NCBI RefSeq assembly: GCF_018304945.1
Contig: NZ_JAGQEE010000001.1
Location: 682,001 to 746,000, forward strand
Direction of reading: 5' to 3'
DNA: 64,000 nucleotides
Source: Collimonas humicola
Lineage (GTDB): Bacteria; Pseudomonadota; Gammaproteobacteria; Burkholderiales; Burkholderiaceae_D
The notes below the pieces were generated by a model, which saw nothing but the letters and a program-made list of their open reading frames with translations, was not told the DNA's origin and searched no databases. This document shows, piece after piece, positions 62,417-64,000 of this stretch. The position numbers were made by a program, and so were the translations under genes. Position 1 is the first letter of the stretch. Every line of letters begins with the position of its first letter.

Positions 62417-63439
62417 ATGACAGACGATAATGATAGCGTCATGTTGATTTGTGCCAATCCGGGCTGTCGTGTGGCCGAGAACGGTCGTTGTATAGAAGGA
62501 ATTGACCTTGCGGCTTGTCCACATTACGGACGTGAGTTAGAGAGTCACTCTGAGGTCGGGTCAGACGAAACTGAAATAGTTGACGGCCCTTTGGGAGTCG
62601 CGCTAGTTGGTGCCGGCACTTTAACGCTTGCTGAAACATCGAGATTGTTGCGAACCGGAGATGCTCGCGTAATCGCGATTGTCGGTCCCAGCGATGCTGG
62701 CAAAACTAGCTTGATCGCCAGTCTCTACGATCTTTTTCAGGAAGGGGCGTTGTCTGGAATCGAGTATGCACGCTCGCAAACGCTGCATGCTTTTGAACAC
62801 ACGTGTCATGATGCTCGTGCCGCGTCTCGCCGAGGCACACCTCATATGAACCGTACTCCACGAGGTGAGGTACGGTTCTATCATCTCGAGCTTGGCGGTG
62901 GTCTAGCCGGTGATAAACTTATACTCGCATTGGGTGATCGGGCCGGAGAGGAATACCGCGAAACAACTGATGACGCTTCGATGGTCGATGCGTTTCCAGA
63001 AATCCGGCGCGCTGATTCTTTAACTGTCCTCATTGACGGAAAGCGCCTCCTTGATCTTGGCGCTCGGCACAATCTGCGTAGCGAAATCACGATGATTCTC
63101 CAAGCATTCGTCGATGGAGGTGCCATTCAAGCCTACCATCGGTTAGCTTTGGTACTAACGAAGATCGACATCGTGCAAGAATCACTTCACCACGCAAGGG
63201 CTGCAGCAGATTTTGATTCTCTGTCAGCGCACATAAGGAGAATTTTTGGGCATGCGTTCTCGGTAATTGAGACATTTAAGGTCACAGCTTCACCGGAAAC
63301 AGATGCGTTGGAGCGCGGTGCGGGAATTCCCGATCTGCTTAGTTTCTGGCTCAAGCCGACGTTCGCTCGGACCCAAAGTCTTACAACAATAGCACCGGCT
63401 AGGCGCGCCTTTGCGCGACTGGTGGCGAGAGATACTTAA
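62417..63439 (+). CDS. Zinc-ribbon TRAFAC-type GTPase (DO-GTPase2-like)
   Basis: A 340-residue protein. An N-terminal four-cysteine ribbon (CANPGC, RCIEG, AACPHY; Cys 12, 17, 25, 34) precedes a GTPase domain with G1 GPSDAGKTS at residues 90-98, G3-like LGDRAGEEYR and G4-like LTKIDI. This is the layout of the double-GTPase 2 family of predicted conflict systems. It is likely to sense infection and control the phosphoesterase. It follows the GASH-like gene with almost no gap. Confidence 0.83.
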   Translation: MTDDNDSVMLICANPGCRVAENGRCIEGIDLAACPHYGRELESHSEVGSDETEIVDGPLGVALVGAGTLTLAETSRLLRTGDARVIAIVGPSDAGKTSLIASLYDLFQEGALSGIEYARSQTLHAFEHTCHDARAASRRGTPHMNRTPRGEVRFYHLELGGGLAGDKLILALGDRAGEEYRETTDDASMVDAFPEIRRADSLTVLIDGKRLLDLGARHNLRSEITMILQAFVDGGAIQAYHRLALVLTKIDIVQESLHHARAAADFDSLSAHIRRIFGHAFSVIETFKVTASPETDALERGAGIPDLLSFWLKPTFARTQSLTTIAPARRAFARLVARDT

Positions 63440-63450
63440 ACGAGGTATAC

Positions 63451-64000
63451 ATGTCTGAACACTCCATCGTTATCATTGGTTTGCCGGAGTCAGGAAAGAC
63501 TACTTTTCTGGCAGCGCTTTGGCACCTTATCATGGAGCGTGATGTTGAAACGATTCTGCGTTTTCACACCCTTCGCGCTGGCGATGCCACTCATTTAAAT
63601 GAAATTGCCGCGCGCTGGCGTGACGCAAAAGTGCAGGATCGTACCGCAGTTGGAGGCACCCGTTTGGTGAGCATGAATCTGGTCGATGAAAGTGATAGAC
63701 CGGTGCGCGTTACGTTTCCAGATGTTCCAGGAGAAGCTTATCGACGCATGTGGGAAGATCGGGACTGCGAATCGGAGATCGCCGAGATTCTACAGGCCGG
63801 CGGCGTACTATTATTCATTCACTCCGATACTATCCGACCTCCAAAATGGGTAGTTGATGAGGTGGCATTGTCTAAGTCTCTCGGATTGAATGTGCTAGAA
63901 GGCGAAGCGGTCGAATGGCATCCGCGCCTTGCGCCGACGCAGGTGCAACTAGTTGATTTGATGCAGCTTCTTCGTACACCACCTCTTGATGTGGGGCCTC
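63451..64000 (+). CDS. GTPase (DO-GTPase1-like), 3' end outside the window
   Basis: The first 183 residues of a GTPase: G1 IGLPESGKTTF at residues 10-18, a switch region VRVTFPDVPGEAYRRMWE with a G3-like DVPG, and FIHSDTI after the central strand. This matches the double-GTPase 1 family, the usual partner of DO-GTPase2. It starts 11 bp after the preceding stop. The G4/G5 part and any downstream genes of the operon lie beyond the window end. Confidence 0.8.
   Translation, partial: MSEHSIVIIGLPESGKTTFLAALWHLIMERDVETILRFHTLRAGDATHLNEIAARWRDAKVQDRTAVGGTRLVSMNLVDESDRPVRVTFPDVPGEAYRRMWEDRDCESEIAEILQAGGVLLFIHSDTIRPPKWVVDEVALSKSLGLNVLEGEAVEWHPRLAPTQVQLVDLMQLLRTPPLDVGP

Noticed and set aside
55507-64000. 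Second end of the Tn7-like element inside the window
   Set aside because: No further TTTACCTAAAAGT-like repeats were found by eye in this stretch, so the end is taken to lie beyond the window.
1-64000. CRISPR arrays, tRNA and rRNA genes
   Set aside because: No regularly spaced repeats with unique spacers and no tRNA or rRNA signature were seen. The 15-bp repeats at 58018 are adjacent with no spacers.

Overview
The window looks like the chromosome of a betaproteobacterium of the Burkholderiales, most like Oxalobacteraceae and Collimonas in style: high GC, GC-rich codon use, gcv genes, a bufferin cluster with NrsF anti-sigma factors, many secreted hydrolases and small regulator/enzyme pairs. 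This placement is an inference from gene content; no rRNA or tRNA gene was seen.

Layout. 0.5-5.1 kb is a glycine cleavage operon in the order gcvH-gcvP-gcvT. 5.1-9.3 kb (minus strand) holds cysteine dioxygenase translationally coupled to a four-domain rhodanese protein, then a TauD-type dioxygenase and a VOC protein. 9.4-14.5 kb holds a MarR regulator, an isochorismatase-like protein, an MFS exporter, TfoX-like and AhpD-like proteins, a cytochrome c remnant and a MocR-type regulator. 14.5-25.3 kb is rich in secreted enzymes (S10 peptidase lipoprotein, Tat-exported phospholipase C, alginate-lyase-like protein) and has an ArsR-SRPBCC-cytochrome b561 operon. 25.4-27.7 kb is a KfrA-like coiled-coil gene divergent from a tyrosine recombinase, with a long perfect inverted repeat between them. 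27.8-41.9 kb holds a secreted protein of unknown function, a phospholipase D, a TRAP transporter (dctPQM), an aldehyde dehydrogenase with an AraC regulator, a MocR/GNAT pair, a racemase and an FGE-like protein. 42.4-49.0 kb holds an XRE regulator, a RutE-like nitroreductase, an ECF sigma factor with two NrsF anti-sigma paralogues, the bufA-bufB-bufC-doxX metallophore operon and a Tat-exported MsrB. Twin ECF-type promoters face outward between the second nrsF and bufA.

From about 49.4 kb the composition changes (lower GC, different codon use) and a Tn7-like element begins. Its end carries four copies of a TTTACCTAAAAGT-type repeat, followed by overlapping tnsA-like, tnsB, tnsC and tniQ genes; tniQ is split by a -1 frameshift at a run of seven C. 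Downstream comes probable cargo: a PIN-like nuclease coupled to a second KfrA-like gene, divergent from a second tyrosine recombinase, then a few small genes, then a tightly packed operon of metallophosphoesterase, an all-helical GASH-type protein, a zinc-ribbon GTPase (DO-GTPase2-like) and a second GTPase (DO-GTPase1-like) that runs off the window. I read this last operon as a double-GTPase biological-conflict (probably anti-phage) system carried by the Tn7-like element. It is the most exciting content of the window, together with the two KfrA-recombinase modules.
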